Counted from the stretch's first letter, positions 18,520 through 28,510 are shown. The stretch is DNA of 64,000 nt from Bin22 sp965207275 (GCA_965207275.1 CBDBMH010000002.1:434001-498000); one strand, 5' to 3'. The notes: generated by a model from the sequence alone, not told the origin. Numbers and translations: made by a program.

Positions 18520-21500
18520 ATGTCCTTCCTGCAACTGGCCTACACGATGGCACGGAGGAGAATCGCCACGGCGTGGCGGTTGGAACTGGTGCTGTTCCTG
18601 GGCATTCTGCTCTCCGTCGCCCTTCTCTCCAGCAGTGTGGTGTTTTCCGACCTGCTGGCCGAGGCCGCCCTGCGCCGCACGCTGCGGGAAGCCGAGGCCG
18701 GGGACGTCAACTTCTGGGTGCGCATCTTCGTCAACCTGGAAGAGCCCACCATCGCGGCCCGGCGCAGTTCTATATACGAACGGAGCCTTGACCTGGTCGA
18801 TCAGCGGGTGACGCAGGTCTTCGATCCCTACCTGGCTGACCGCGCCCACCTGCTGGAAACGTCCACCTTCTTCTACACCGGCGACGCTCGTTTTGACCTG
18901 GAGCAGGACGCCCGGCCCAGGGGACGCATACAGTATATGAGCCGTCTTTTTGACAATGACCGCAGCACCCTGCTGGACGGACGCTGGCCTGCCGACCCGT
19001 CTCAGCCCACCGGCCAGCCCCTGGAAGTGGCCGTCGAAAGGCATGGAGCGGAATTGGTGGACATAAGCCTGGGCGAAGTCCTGGCTGTCCACCCCGCCAC
19101 CGGCAACACCGAAGAGAAAACCATAGACGTTCGCGTCGTCGGCATCTTCCAGCGCAACGATCCCGAGGACGACTTCTGGTACGGGCGGGACCACAATTTC
19201 AGCAACCACAACGGCGATTGGCCCACCGTACCCCTGTTTACCACCGAGGCCGGAATCCTGCAGCAGGTGGCCACCGATTATCCGGGCATATACTCCAATG
19301 TCACCTGGATTTACGACCTGGACCGCCAAGGCTTCAGCTTCGGCCAGGTGGAAGAAATTCAACGAAGCATCCGCATTATGCGGCGGGACGTGGTTTCTCT
19401 CCTCGACAACTCCACCGTCTCCCTGAAGTTGGACCGCGTGCTGGACCGGTATTCCGAGCAGCTTGTCCTGTCCCGAATCCCGTTGTACCTGATGGTCTTC
19501 CTCGTGGTGGGAATCCTGGCCTACTACCTGGCCCTGGTATCGGCCCTGACCATCCGGTCTCGCAGCGCCGAAATCGCAATGCTCAAAAGCCGGGGGGCCA
19601 CCACGCCCCAGGTGGGCCTGATGGTATTCGTTGAGGGCCTGTTGCTGGCCGTTCCGGCGGTGGTCGTGGGCTCCCTGCTGGCCGCCCCGGTGGCCGGTGT
19701 TCTGGGCAGTCTGTTCTTCGACGTTCAGCGGGACGGCATTCTGATCGTCCTCTCCTCTCGGGCCATCCTCCTGGGCGCCGCTGGCGCGCTGCTGTCCGTG
19801 GTGGTGCTGACCCTCTCCACCCTGGTGGCGGCCCGCCAGGGCATCGTCGAGTTCCGCCAGGCCGGCGCGCGCCCCGCCCGCGCTCCCTTGCTGCACCGCT
19901 ACTACCTGGACTTCCTGCTGCTGGCCCTTATCGGCTTGATCTGGTGGCAGATACAGAGCCGCAGTTCCTTCCTGCTCAGGCCCGTGGGGCGGGGCGAGCT
20001 GGAGATTGACTTTACCCTGCTCCTGGGTCCCGTCCTTGGGCTTCTGGCCCTGGGCTTGATTGTGCTGCGCTTTTTCCCCCTGGCGGTGGCCCTGCTGGCC
20101 CGACTCATCGAGCCCATTGGTCCCGTCTGGCTCGTCCAGGGAATGCGCCGGGTGGGCCGCGACCCCATCGCCCCGGGCAGCCTGGTGGTGCTCCTGATGC
20201 TGGCCACTGCCCTGGGAGTTATCGGCAGCGCCTTTGGCTCCACCCTGGAACGCAGCCAGCAAGACCGGGCCCGCTACCAGGTGGGCGCCGATGTCAGGAT
20301 CCAACACACCGGCAACCGGCAGCCCGTCGCTGCCCTGGGCCTGGACGACCGGGAATTGCAGGAAGTACCGGGTCTTCGAACGGTGGAGGTTTCGCGGCTC
20401 ACCGGCAACCTCTTGACCCAGGGCTTCAGCAGCGAACGCTTCGACCTGCTGGCGGTGGATAGCTCCAGGTTCCACCGGGTCGCCTGGTTCCGCTCCGATT
20501 TTGCCGATGGACAATCACTTGGGGAACTGATGCGGGCCATCCAGCCTCCGCCCGGCCTCACTGAACAGCGGCAACCCGCCGAACTGCAGATTTCCCCGGC
20601 GGCCTTGATCGGCGGGGGCGGCGGCATACCCCTGCCTGCCGACGCTACCGGCCTGTCCCTGTGGGCCAATCCCGGTCAGCCCGGCGCCCGCCTGGCCGTA
20701 GGCGCGCGTCTACGGGACAATGCCGGTTATACCTACGACACCATCATCGGCGAGCCCGGCGATCCGGGTTGGCAGAAACTCTCCGGCGATTTGAGGCCCC
20801 GACGCGTTCGCAGCAACCGGCCGCCGCCGGCCGTAGAGCCGCCCTTCACCCTGGTCAACCTGCAGGTGTTCAGCCGCTTTGGCCTCAGCGACCCCGGTGT
20901 GTTGTTCCTGGACGACCTGTCGGCCGTTACCCCCGAGGGCGAGGTGATGGTGGAGGACTTCCAGTCCCTGGCCAACTGGAGGGTGGCGGAAGACTACACC
21001 CGCCCCGGCCTTTATGCCCTGGAATCCAGCCAGGCAGTCAGCCGCGGCGGCGGCCAGCAGTCGGCGGCCTACAGTTGGGCCCCCGGGGGCATCAGCCTGC
21101 GCGCCATCCGCCCCGGTCCTCCTGATGTACCCATAGACGCAGTCGTCTCCCCGCAAATCCTGGAGTTGGCCGACGTCCAGGTAGGCGGCACCATCAGCGT
21201 TGCCACTTCCAACCTGGCTTTCCCCATCCGGATAGCTGCGGTGGCCGACTACTTCCCAACCCTGGACCCTCGGGACCAGCCCTTCGTAGTTCTGGATCTG
21301 GAGACCCTGAACTTCTACAGTGACCGTCTGGGCCGCCGTCCCGGCCCCGGCCCCAACGAAGTTTGGGCTGCCGCTCCCGACGAACCCGCGGCTTTGGCCC
21401 TCCTGACCGACACCATTGTCGGTATGGACCTGATTGTTGAGGACTCGCTGGTTGCCCCGGACGAGATACGCCGGCGGGTGGAACAGCCCCTGGCCAACGC

Positions 21501-21930
21501 CAGTTGGGGCGGTCTGCTGGCCCTGATGTTCCTGGCCCTGGTGCTGGCCAGCGCGTCGGGAGTGGTCCTGTTCTCCTACGTGGATACCGGCGAACGCCGT
21601 ACTGAATTCGCCCTGCTGCGTACCCTGGGCACCTCCGCCGGGCAGTTGAACGGTATGGTCTGGTTCAACCTGCTCCTGATGGTAATCTGCGGCGTGGCCC
21701 TGGGTACCTGGGCCGGCCAGCAGATTGGCGCCACCCTGCTTCCCGTGCTGGAAGTATCCGAAGGCGGCGTCAGGGTTACCCCGCCCATGGCCCTGGAAAC
21801 CAACTGGGTCACCCTGGCCGTCGCCTACCTGGCCCTGGCCGCGGTGGCCGTCGCCAACGTGGTCTGGCTGGCCTGGTTCACCACCAGGCTCAACCTTCAG
21901 CAGGTGCTCCGAGCCGGTGAAGCCGGGTAG
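18520..21930 (+). CDS. FtsX-type ABC exporter permease, large form (copy 2)
   Basis: 1,136 residues from the ATG at 18520, preceded by CGAGGT; the upstream ATG at 18439 lies in a dispersed repeat and is rejected. The layout matches the previous gene: N-terminal helix (LVLFLGILLSVALLSSSVVF), extracytoplasmic domain, central helix block with SRSAEIAMLKSRGATTPQVG, second extracytoplasmic domain, and three C-terminal helices. The pair probably forms a heterodimeric exporter. Sequence similarity between the two is clear but low outside the helices, so the duplication is old. Confidence 0.88.
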   Translation: MSFLQLAYTMARRRIATAWRLELVLFLGILLSVALLSSSVVFSDLLAEAALRRTLREAEAGDVNFWVRIFVNLEEPTIAARRSSIYERSLDLVDQRVTQVFDPYLADRAHLLETSTFFYTGDARFDLEQDARPRGRIQYMSRLFDNDRSTLLDGRWPADPSQPTGQPLEVAVERHGAELVDISLGEVLAVHPATGNTEEKTIDVRVVGIFQRNDPEDDFWYGRDHNFSNHNGDWPTVPLFTTEAGILQQVATDYPGIYSNVTWIYDLDRQGFSFGQVEEIQRSIRIMRRDVVSLLDNSTVSLKLDRVLDRYSEQLVLSRIPLYLMVFLVVGILAYYLALVSALTIRSRSAEIAMLKSRGATTPQVGLMVFVEGLLLAVPAVVVGSLLAAPVAGVLGSLFFDVQRDGILIVLSSRAILLGAAGALLSVVVLTLSTLVAARQGIVEFRQAGARPARAPLLHRYYLDFLLLALIGLIWWQIQSRSSFLLRPVGRGELEIDFTLLLGPVLGLLALGLIVLRFFPLAVALLARLIEPIGPVWLVQGMRRVGRDPIAPGSLVVLLMLATALGVIGSAFGSTLERSQQDRARYQVGADVRIQHTGNRQPVAALGLDDRELQEVPGLRTVEVSRLTGNLLTQGFSSERFDLLAVDSSRFHRVAWFRSDFADGQSLGELMRAIQPPPGLTEQRQPAELQISPAALIGGGGGIPLPADATGLSLWANPGQPGARLAVGARLRDNAGYTYDTIIGEPGDPGWQKLSGDLRPRRVRSNRPPPAVEPPFTLVNLQVFSRFGLSDPGVLFLDDLSAVTPEGEVMVEDFQSLANWRVAEDYTRPGLYALESSQAVSRGGGQQSAAYSWAPGGISLRAIRPGPPDVPIDAVVSPQILELADVQVGGTISVATSNLAFPIRIAAVADYFPTLDPRDQPFVVLDLETLNFYSDRLGRRPGPGPNEVWAAAPDEPAALALLTDTIVGMDLIVEDSLVAPDEIRRRVEQPLANASWGGLLALMFLALVLASASGVVLFSYVDTGERRTEFALLRTLGTSAGQLNGMVWFNLLLMVICGVALGTWAGQQIGATLLPVLEVSEGGVRVTPPMALETNWVTLAVAYLALAAVAVANVVWLAWFTTRLNLQQVLRAGEAG

Positions 21931-22052
21931 AATATTGAAATGGTGATTGAAAGTCAGCACGGCGGCGGCTCAAATCATGCTGTCGGCGCTTGTAGCCGTC
22001 CCGAGCAATAGTACCGTTTCCGTCGACAGCGGCATATAAGGAAGGTATAGAA

Positions 22053-22092
22053 CGTCCCTTCCTCCTTGACGGGGGAAGGCCAGGAAAAGGGT
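22053..22092 (+). repeat. CCCTTCTCC-family dispersed repeat
   Basis: Copy within the short gap between permease 2 and the first ATPase (CCCTTCCTCCTTGACGGGGG, then GAAGGCCAGGAAAAGGGTGA). Confidence 0.55.
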
Positions 22093-22151
22093 GAATCGTA
22101 ACCCCTATTTCGCGCGAGCATGCCGAGTAACCCGAACAACAGGACATCACA

Positions 22152-23306
22152 ATGGCAACAGAATCCCAGCGAAATCCCAGTCCCCAGCCGGTTGCCCCGG
22201 TGGCAACCCTCGGTCCCGACGGCCATCCCCTGCCCTACGTGGATTGCCGGGACCTTTTCAAGATATTCAAGCTGGCCGACCTGGAGGTGGTGGCCCTCCG
22301 GGGCGTTGACCTGGAAGTGGCGCCGGGTGAGGTTACCGCCATCGTGGGGGCCAGCGGCAGCGGTAAGACCACTCTGCTGAACATCCTGGCCGGCCTGGAA
22401 CGCCCGTCGGCGGGACAGGTGCGGGTGGGCGACCGGGACTTGCTCAACATCTCCGAACGGGAACTGGTAATCTACCGCCGACAGGAGGTGGGCTTCGTAT
22501 GGCAGTCTACTTCTCGTAACTTGATCCCGTACCTCAACGTCCGGGACAATATTGAGCTGCCCATGGCCATTGCCAAGGTGCCCCGGCCTCAGCGACGCCA
22601 GCGCAGCGAGGAACTGCTGGCCGCCATGCACATGGAGGATATGGCCCAGCGCTATCCCGATCAGCTATCCGGCGGTGAACAGCAGCGCGTCGCCATCGGC
22701 GTGGCCCTGGCCAACCGGCCGCCCCTGCTGCTGGCCGATGAGCCCACCGGTGAACTGGACACCCAGATGGCCGATGAGATATTTGACCTGCTGCAGTTGA
22801 TGAATCAAGCCTTCGGCGTCACCGTGGTGGTGGTTACTCACTTCCCCGGCGTGGCCCGCCACGTGGGCCGGGTGGTGCACATCCGCGACGGGCGCATCAG
22901 CGCCGAGAGTTTCATGCAGACCACCTACCGGCGCGCCGGTGACCTGGTCCAGCAGGAATATCTTGTGGTGGACCGGGTGGGTCGCCTGCAACTCCCTCCC
23001 GACCACGTGGAACAGTTGCGCCGCAGCGGCCTGGCCGGGCTGGCCGCTGCCGACTACCTGGAGGGTCAGGTAACCATCCGCCCTGCTGGCCGCCCCGACG
23101 CTGCGCCCACGCCATTACAGTCCCAGCCGGTACGGGAACCGGTGTCCGAAGCAGTCTCCGAACCCGCCTCTGAACCCGTCCCGCAAGTGGCCTCGGTGGA
23201 AAAGGACGCCCCCGAACCCGTCGCGGCGGCAGTCGATTCCGAGGCTGATGCTCCCGACCCCCACGCCATGTTCCGTCGTCCTCCCCGCGAGAACGAGGGG
23301 AATTAG
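22152..23306 (+). CDS. ABC exporter ATPase with C-terminal extension
   Basis: 384 residues. Walker A GASGSGKTT (about 72-80), signature LSGGEQQRVAIGVAL, Walker B LLLADEPTGELD, and H-loop VVVVTHF are intact and of the MacB/LolD class that pairs with FtsX permeases. After the ATPase core (to about 245) there is a further domain to about 320, then a Pro/Glu-rich tail with repeated V-S-E-P units that looks disordered. It follows the two permease genes by about 220 bp. A role as the motor for these permeases is inferred from position and class. Confidence 0.9.
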   Translation: MATESQRNPSPQPVAPVATLGPDGHPLPYVDCRDLFKIFKLADLEVVALRGVDLEVAPGEVTAIVGASGSGKTTLLNILAGLERPSAGQVRVGDRDLLNISERELVIYRRQEVGFVWQSTSRNLIPYLNVRDNIELPMAIAKVPRPQRRQRSEELLAAMHMEDMAQRYPDQLSGGEQQRVAIGVALANRPPLLLADEPTGELDTQMADEIFDLLQLMNQAFGVTVVVVTHFPGVARHVGRVVHIRDGRISAESFMQTTYRRAGDLVQQEYLVVDRVGRLQLPPDHVEQLRRSGLAGLAAADYLEGQVTIRPAGRPDAAPTPLQSQPVREPVSEAVSEPASEPVPQVASVEKDAPEPVAAAVDSEADAPDPHAMFRRPPRENEGN

Positions 23307-23414
23307 CCTGGGACCAGGCCGGCGCAGACCCAATGGACTACTCCGGCCCATCTGCATCACCCATCGGGGCAAAATTTTGCTCAACCACATCCACAGCACC
23401 AGGAGCAGCAGCCA

Positions 23415-24164
23415 ATGAACCGGTCTACCTTTGGAACTCAACAGGCAACTGAGCGGGTAGCGCCCGCGCCCATTCCCGCTTCCAGCGTCATTTCCGCCCG
23501 CGGCCTGGTCAAGGTCTTCGGCTCCGGTGACCAGGCGGTCACCGCCGTTAACGGGGTTGACATGGATATCATGCCCGGCGAGTTCCTGGCCGTCACCGGA
23601 CGTTCCGGTTCCGGCAAGACCACACTGCTCAACCTGCTGGCCGGCCTGGACCAGCCCAATGCCGGCGACATCATATTCGAGGGCCGGAACCTGGGCCAGT
23701 TCTCCGAAGCCCAACTTGTTGAATTGCGCCGTACCCGCATCGCTTTTGTCTTCCAGTCCTTTGGCCTGATTCCCCTGCTGTCCGCCTTCGAAAACGTGGA
23801 GCTTCCCCTGCACATCGGCGGCGCCGGTTGGCGGGAACGCCGTCAGAGAGCGGCGGAAGCCCTGGAACTGGTGGGGCTGGGTTCCCGCACCGGCCACCGC
23901 CCCTACGAACTCTCCGGCGGTGAGCAACAGCGGGTGGCCATTGCCCGGGCCCTGGTGGCTGGCCCGTCCGTCCTGTTCGCCGACGAGCCCACCGGCGAAC
24001 TGGACAGCGTTACGGGCATTTCCATCGCCACCATCCTGCGCGACATTGCCCGCGAGCGGGGCGTCACCGTCATTACCGCCACCCACGACCTGGCCCTGGC
24101 CGGCATGTGTACCCGCCGCCTGGAGATGGCCGACGGCGAATTCGTAAATGGCGCTGAAGCCTGA
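23415..24164 (+). CDS. ABC exporter ATPase, MacB/LolD class
   Basis: 249 residues, ordinary length. Walker A GRSGSGKTT near residue 63, LSGGEQQRVAIARAL, LFADEPTGELD, and ITATHD are all present. A short low-complexity N terminus (to about 25) precedes the core. With the longer ATPase 108 bp upstream, the locus holds two ATPases for two permeases, which would suit an asymmetric motor. No membrane-fusion (MacA/HlyD-type) protein is present, as expected for a single-membrane or lipoprotein-type exporter. Confidence 0.92.
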   Translation: MNRSTFGTQQATERVAPAPIPASSVISARGLVKVFGSGDQAVTAVNGVDMDIMPGEFLAVTGRSGSGKTTLLNLLAGLDQPNAGDIIFEGRNLGQFSEAQLVELRRTRIAFVFQSFGLIPLLSAFENVELPLHIGGAGWRERRQRAAEALELVGLGSRTGHRPYELSGGEQQRVAIARALVAGPSVLFADEPTGELDSVTGISIATILRDIARERGVTVITATHDLALAGMCTRRLEMADGEFVNGAEA

Positions 24165-24217
24165 GCCCTCGTAGCGCCCGAAAAACCTGCTCTGGTCACT
24201 CCCTCCCACACCTGCGG

Positions 24218-24223
24218 TATAAT
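24218..24223 (+). promoter_or_regulatory. Probable -10 box
   Basis: A perfect TATAAT lies 33 bp upstream of the protease start. No good -35 hexamer is evident at 17 bp. Confidence 0.4.
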
Positions 24224-24256
24224 CGCAAGTAGTCGTTAAGAAGTCCTGGAGAAGAA

Positions 24257-24613
24257 ATGGGAATCCTGAAGGTCGCCATCCAGGTGGGCAACCCTCAAAG
24301 AACAGTCTTTGAGGAGGTGGAAGTTACCGTAGACACGGGGTCCACCTATACCGCATTACCCCGGACTCTGCTGGAACAGTTGGGAGTTCCCGTGGATGTC
24401 TCTCGACCGTCGGAATTGGCCGACGGCACCGTCGTGCCCGTGGACGTCGGAGAAACAGTCATCAGACTGCAAGGAGAGCAGTTTACCACCCCGGTTATAT
24501 TTGCAGAGCCCGGCGAGCCCAGCCTGCTGGGCGTCGTCTCCCTGGAGCAGGCATCCCTGGCCATCGACCCTGTCGCAGGGAGACTTGTCCCAACCAACGT
24601 ACTGCGATACTGA
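24257..24613 (+). CDS. Retropepsin-like (clan AA) aspartic protease, copy 1
   Basis: 118 residues behind CTGGAGAAGAA. VDTGSTYTALP (Asp at 26) is the single catalytic DTG/S loop of a retroviral-type aspartic protease monomer; LLGVVSLEQ near 92 matches the hydrophobic-hydrophobic-Gly motif after the flap. Such proteins must dimerise for activity. No signal peptide or membrane helix, so it is cytoplasmic. A close paralogue lies at 56924-57280. Biological substrate unknown. The tandem insertion sequences begin about 110 bp after its stop. Confidence 0.82.
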   Translation: MGILKVAIQVGNPQRTVFEEVEVTVDTGSTYTALPRTLLEQLGVPVDVSRPSELADGTVVPVDVGETVIRLQGEQFTTPVIFAEPGEPSLLGVVSLEQASLAIDPVAGRLVPTNVLRY

Positions 24614-24720
24614 AACTGAAGCTCCGCCCAACCGGCCTTTCCGTACTTGGTGAAAATACAATGGGTATATTGCCCATCCCACTTTCCAGCCACACGCCGG
24701 ACGGTGGTGAAGTCATGGAA

Positions 24721-24725
24721 GGCTT
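24721..24725. repeat. GGCTT target-site duplication (three copies)
   Basis: GGCTT is present at 24721-24725, 26616-26620, and 28511-28515: before the first insertion sequence, between the two, and after the second. The 5-bp length fits IS1380-type transposition. Confidence 0.85.
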
Positions 24726-26615
24726 CCCAAATCCACCACCTAATGGGAGAAAAATGGTTTTGGGGCTCCTTGATTGGGCCGGTTGGGGCATCGGCTGACG
24801 GCTGACAGGTTGGCAGTGGGTTGGCGTGGCAGGAGTAGGCGCTGGAAGGGGATATTGGGGCGTTGGCCGGCGACGCCAGGGCGAGGTCTATGCCAACCGG
24901 TCCTGGAGAAGGGCGCAGTGTCCCTACGGCGGGAGTCCCCGTCGCTTGAATGCCCGTCGGTAGTGGCGCAGACCGTCCCAGGTCAGGGTGGGCCGTGGGC
25001 CAGCGCCGCTATTCTCCGGTGCGCTCCCGCCAGCAGCGGGAAGGATGGATGGCCCCGGGCCAGCCGGATCAGCAGCTTCCTGGCGTGGCAGACCACCCGT
25101 CCGGCCAGATTGATCAGAGCAAAGCGCACCGCCTTGAGCCGCTTGTTCACCCACTGACCGCCCAGGGCCAACTGCTTGACCGCCGAGTTCAGGTTGAACG
25201 CCAGCGCCGCTATCGCCCACCAGGCCGCGTTGGCCCCGAACTGTCCCGACGGCAGCCTCCCGCCAGCCAAGTCCTCCTTCAGCACACCATGCACCTCCTC
25301 GCCCTTCCCGCATCTCTCCCGGTACCACCGCACCACCTCATCTCCCGGTAGCTCCCGGTTAGTCACTATCCCCCGGATCTTGTACCAGCCCCGGTCCGGC
25401 ATCTCCATCGCCGGAACCGACAACTCCAGGTCATCCTCCATGCCCGGCAGCGGCGGCCGCCTCAGCGGCTCCCGGACCGCTATGAAACGGTAGTCGGGAT
25501 CATTCTTGGAATAAGCCAATCTATCGGGCACGAAGTCCACCTCGGCCCACTCCTGTTCCGTCTCCACCGCCAACTCCCCCACCATCCGGGGCAACCGGCG
25601 CCACTGGCTCTCCTCCACTTCGGCTGCCGCACGCTTGAACCCCTCCGTGACGTCCGCCCCCACCGCGAATTCGATCACTCCGAACCGCTCATCCCTCCCC
25701 TCGGCGCAGTACCGCAACAACTCAACTTGGTACCCCGCCGTGTCCGACCGCAGCATCACCTTCACCACGCCCTCCGGCAGATGGGCCAGCGACTCCCGCA
25801 ACACCCGCAGTTGCTCGAACCCCGCTGGCACGTTGCCGTCCCGGAACTCCGAATGGACCACCAGGTCCGCCTCGGCCCAGTAGGTGACCATCGGCTGGTA
25901 GGCCTTGTAGCCCTGGTAGCAGTACAGCGCCTCCTGCTTGTAGGTCTCGATCAGCGTCGCGTCCATGTCCAGCGTCGCCTGCTCCTGCTCCAGGTGGTCC
26001 CGGACGAAGCTCATCATCTCGGCGTTGACCTTCCCCAGCCCGCGCAGCGCGCCGCTGGGCGCGGGTATGTACGCCGTATGGGGCTGCCTGGCCTCCTCCT
26101 GAACCGGGTCGTGGAACCGGCCCAGGTACCGGAACACCGCCGACGGAGACGGGACGCTGCGGCGCCGCCCGCCCCGCCACCGGCTGCCCTCCTCCCGGCG
26201 CTCACAAGCCCGCTGCCGGTGCGTCTCCACCCGGCCCAACATCCGGCCCAGACCCTCGTCCCCTTCCAGCACCCGGAGGTCGTCCACTCCTTCTCCACCG
26301 GCCAGATTCAGCAGCACCAGCGCGGTGACCATCTGCCGGTCCGTCCATCCCTGTCCGCCCTCCTTGACCTTCACGTAGCGCCGGATCGACTCGCCCAGCC
26401 CCATCGCATCGGCCATTTCCAGATAGACCGCCAACCCCGACAGCCCCGTCATGCCCCCCGCGCGATGCTCCGTCCCATACTGGAATGGCAGGACTCCCTG
26501 TTGCATAATGACTGCACCTCGTTGGTGATGGTTGTGTTTGTCCCGTAACCATCATAGCCAGCTTTGCCGCTGGCTCCAACGAGGTCTTTTCCTCCCATTA
26601 GGTGGTGGATTTGGG
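24726..26615. mobile_element. IS1380-family insertion sequence, copy 1
   Basis: 1,890 bp. The ends are a perfect 24-bp inverted repeat: CCCAAATCCACCACCTAATG plus GGAG at 24726-24749 and its complement at 26592-26615. One transposase gene fills most of the element on the minus strand. About 255 bp between the left end and the transposase stop is noncoding. Length, 5-bp target repeat, and transposase class all agree with IS1380. Confidence 0.93.
24983..26506 (-). CDS. IS1380-family DDE transposase, copy 1
   Basis: 507 residues. The N-terminal segment (TGLSGLAVYLEMADAMGL) is the family start; the catalytic acids are likely the Asp in LDMDATLIETYK, the Asp in MLRSDTAGYQVELL, and the Glu in YRERCGKGEEVHGVLK, all of which are intact. 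The frame has no interruption, so the enzyme is probably active. It cuts and pastes its element using the 24-bp ends. The ATG at 26506 is 109 bp from the right end. Confidence 0.93.
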   Translation of the reverse strand: MQQGVLPFQYGTEHRAGGMTGLSGLAVYLEMADAMGLGESIRRYVKVKEGGQGWTDRQMVTALVLLNLAGGEGVDDLRVLEGDEGLGRMLGRVETHRQRACERREEGSRWRGGRRRSVPSPSAVFRYLGRFHDPVQEEARQPHTAYIPAPSGALRGLGKVNAEMMSFVRDHLEQEQATLDMDATLIETYKQEALYCYQGYKAYQPMVTYWAEADLVVHSEFRDGNVPAGFEQLRVLRESLAHLPEGVVKVMLRSDTAGYQVELLRYCAEGRDERFGVIEFAVGADVTEGFKRAAAEVEESQWRRLPRMVGELAVETEQEWAEVDFVPDRLAYSKNDPDYRFIAVREPLRRPPLPGMEDDLELSVPAMEMPDRGWYKIRGIVTNRELPGDEVVRWYRERCGKGEEVHGVLKEDLAGGRLPSGQFGANAAWWAIAALAFNLNSAVKQLALGGQWVNKRLKAVRFALINLAGRVVCHARKLLIRLARGHPSFPLLAGAHRRIAALAHGPP

Positions 26616-26620
26616 GGCTT

Positions 26621-28510
26621 CCCAAATCCACCACCTAATGGGAGAAAAATGGTTTTGGGGCTCCTTGATTGGGCCGGTTGGGGCATCGGCTGACGGCTGA
26701 CAGGTTGGCAGTGGGTTGGCGTGGCAGGAGTAGGCGCTGGAAGGGGATATTGGGGCGTTGGCCGGCGACGCCAGGGCGAGGTCTATGCCAACCGGTCCTG
26801 GAGAAGGGCGCAGTGTCCCTACGGCGGGAGTCCCCGTCGCTTGAATGCCCGTCGGTAGTGGCGCAGACCGTCCCAGGTCAGGGTGGGCCGTGGGCCAGCG
26901 CCGCTATTCTCCGGTGCGCTCCCGCCAGCAGCGGGAAGGATGGATGGCCCCGGGCCAGCCGGATCAGCAGCTTCCTGGCGTGGCAGACCACCCGTCCGGC
27001 CAGATTGATCAGAGCAAAGCGCACCGCCTTGAGCCGCTTGTTCACCCACTGACCGCCCAGGGCCAACTGCTTGACCGCCGAGTTCAGGTTGAACGCCAGC
27101 GCCGCTATCGCCCACCAGGCCGCGTTGGCCCCGAACTGTCCCGACGGCAGCCTCCCGCCAGCCAAGTCCTCCTTCAGCACACCATGCACCTCCTCGCCCT
27201 TCCCGCATCTCTCCCGGTACCACCGCACCACCTCATCTCCCGGTAGCTCCCGGTTAGTCACTATCCCCCGGATCTTGTACCAGCCCCGGTCCGGCATCTC
27301 CATCGCCGGAACCGACAACTCCAGGTCATCCTCCATGCCCGGCAGCGGCGGCCGCCTCAGCGGCTCCCGGACCGCTATGAAACGGTAGTCGGGATCATTC
27401 TTGGAATAAGCCAATCTATCGGGCACGAAGTCCACCTCGGCCCACTCCTGTTCCGTCTCCACCGCCAACTCCCCCACCATCCGGGGCAACCGGCGCCACT
27501 GGCTCTCCTCCACTTCGGCTGCCGCACGCTTGAACCCCTCCGTGACGTCCGCCCCCACCGCGAATTCGATCACTCCGAACCGCTCATCCCTCCCCTCGGC
27601 GCAGTACCGCAACAACTCAACTTGGTACCCCGCCGTGTCCGACCGCAGCATCACCTTCACCACGCCCTCCGGCAGATGGGCCAGCGACTCCCGCAACACC
27701 CGCAGTTGCTCGAACCCCGCTGGCACGTTGCCGTCCCGGAACTCCGAATGGACCACCAGGTCCGCCTCGGCCCAGTAGGTGACCATCGGCTGGTAGGCCT
27801 TGTAGCCCTGGTAGCAGTACAGCGCCTCCTGCTTGTAGGTCTCGATCAGCGTCGCGTCCATGTCCAGCGTCGCCTGCTCCTGCTCCAGGTGGTCCCGGAC
27901 GAAGCTCATCATCTCGGCGTTGACCTTCCCCAGCCCGCGCAGCGCGCCGCTGGGCGCGGGTATGTACGCCGTATGGGGCTGCCTGGCCTCCTCCTGAACC
28001 GGGTCGTGGAACCGGCCCAGGTACCGGAACACCGCCGACGGAGACGGGACGCTGCGGCGCCGCCCGCCCCGCCACCGGCTGCCCTCCTCCCGGCGCTCAC
28101 AAGCCCGCTGCCGGTGCGTCTCCACCCGGCCCAACATCCGGCCCAGACCCTCGTCCCCTTCCAGCACCCGGAGGTCGTCCACTCCTTCTCCACCGGCCAG
28201 ATTCAGCAGCACCAGCGCGGTGACCATCTGCCGGTCCGTCCATCCCTGTCCGCCCTCCTTGACCTTCACGTAGCGCCGGATCGACTCGCCCAGCCCCATC
28301 GCATCGGCCATTTCCAGATAGACCGCCAACCCCGACAGCCCCGTCATGCCCCCCGCGCGATGCTCCGTCCCATACTGGAATGGCAGGACTCCCTGTTGCA
28401 TAATGACTGCACCTCGTTGGTGATGGTTGTGTTTGTCCCGTAACCATCATAGCCAGCTTTGCCGCTGGCTCCAACGAGGTCTTTTCCTCCCATTAGGTGG
28501 TGGATTTGGG
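26621..28510. mobile_element. IS1380-family insertion sequence, copy 2 (tandem)
   Basis: 1,890 bp, same orientation and, as far as I can read, the same sequence as copy 1, starting five bases after it. It has the same 24-bp ends at 26621-26644 and 28487-28510. The shared middle GGCTT means the pair reads target-IS-target-IS-target with a 1,895-bp period. Confidence 0.93.
26878..28401 (-). CDS. IS1380-family DDE transposase, copy 2
   Basis: Identical in translation to the transposase of copy 1 over all 507 residues, with the same intact catalytic segments. The absence of any difference points to a very recent duplication, or to an assembly repeat. Confidence 0.93.
   Translation of the reverse strand: MQQGVLPFQYGTEHRAGGMTGLSGLAVYLEMADAMGLGESIRRYVKVKEGGQGWTDRQMVTALVLLNLAGGEGVDDLRVLEGDEGLGRMLGRVETHRQRACERREEGSRWRGGRRRSVPSPSAVFRYLGRFHDPVQEEARQPHTAYIPAPSGALRGLGKVNAEMMSFVRDHLEQEQATLDMDATLIETYKQEALYCYQGYKAYQPMVTYWAEADLVVHSEFRDGNVPAGFEQLRVLRESLAHLPEGVVKVMLRSDTAGYQVELLRYCAEGRDERFGVIEFAVGADVTEGFKRAAAEVEESQWRRLPRMVGELAVETEQEWAEVDFVPDRLAYSKNDPDYRFIAVREPLRRPPLPGMEDDLELSVPAMEMPDRGWYKIRGIVTNRELPGDEVVRWYRERCGKGEEVHGVLKEDLAGGRLPSGQFGANAAWWAIAALAFNLNSAVKQLALGGQWVNKRLKAVRFALINLAGRVVCHARKLLIRLARGHPSFPLLAGAHRRIAALAHGPP

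Noticed and set aside
17128..20514. 1,128-codon open frame antisense to both permeases
   Set aside because: Gln/His/Gly-rich shadow of high-GC genes; the opposite strand has clear FtsX proteins.
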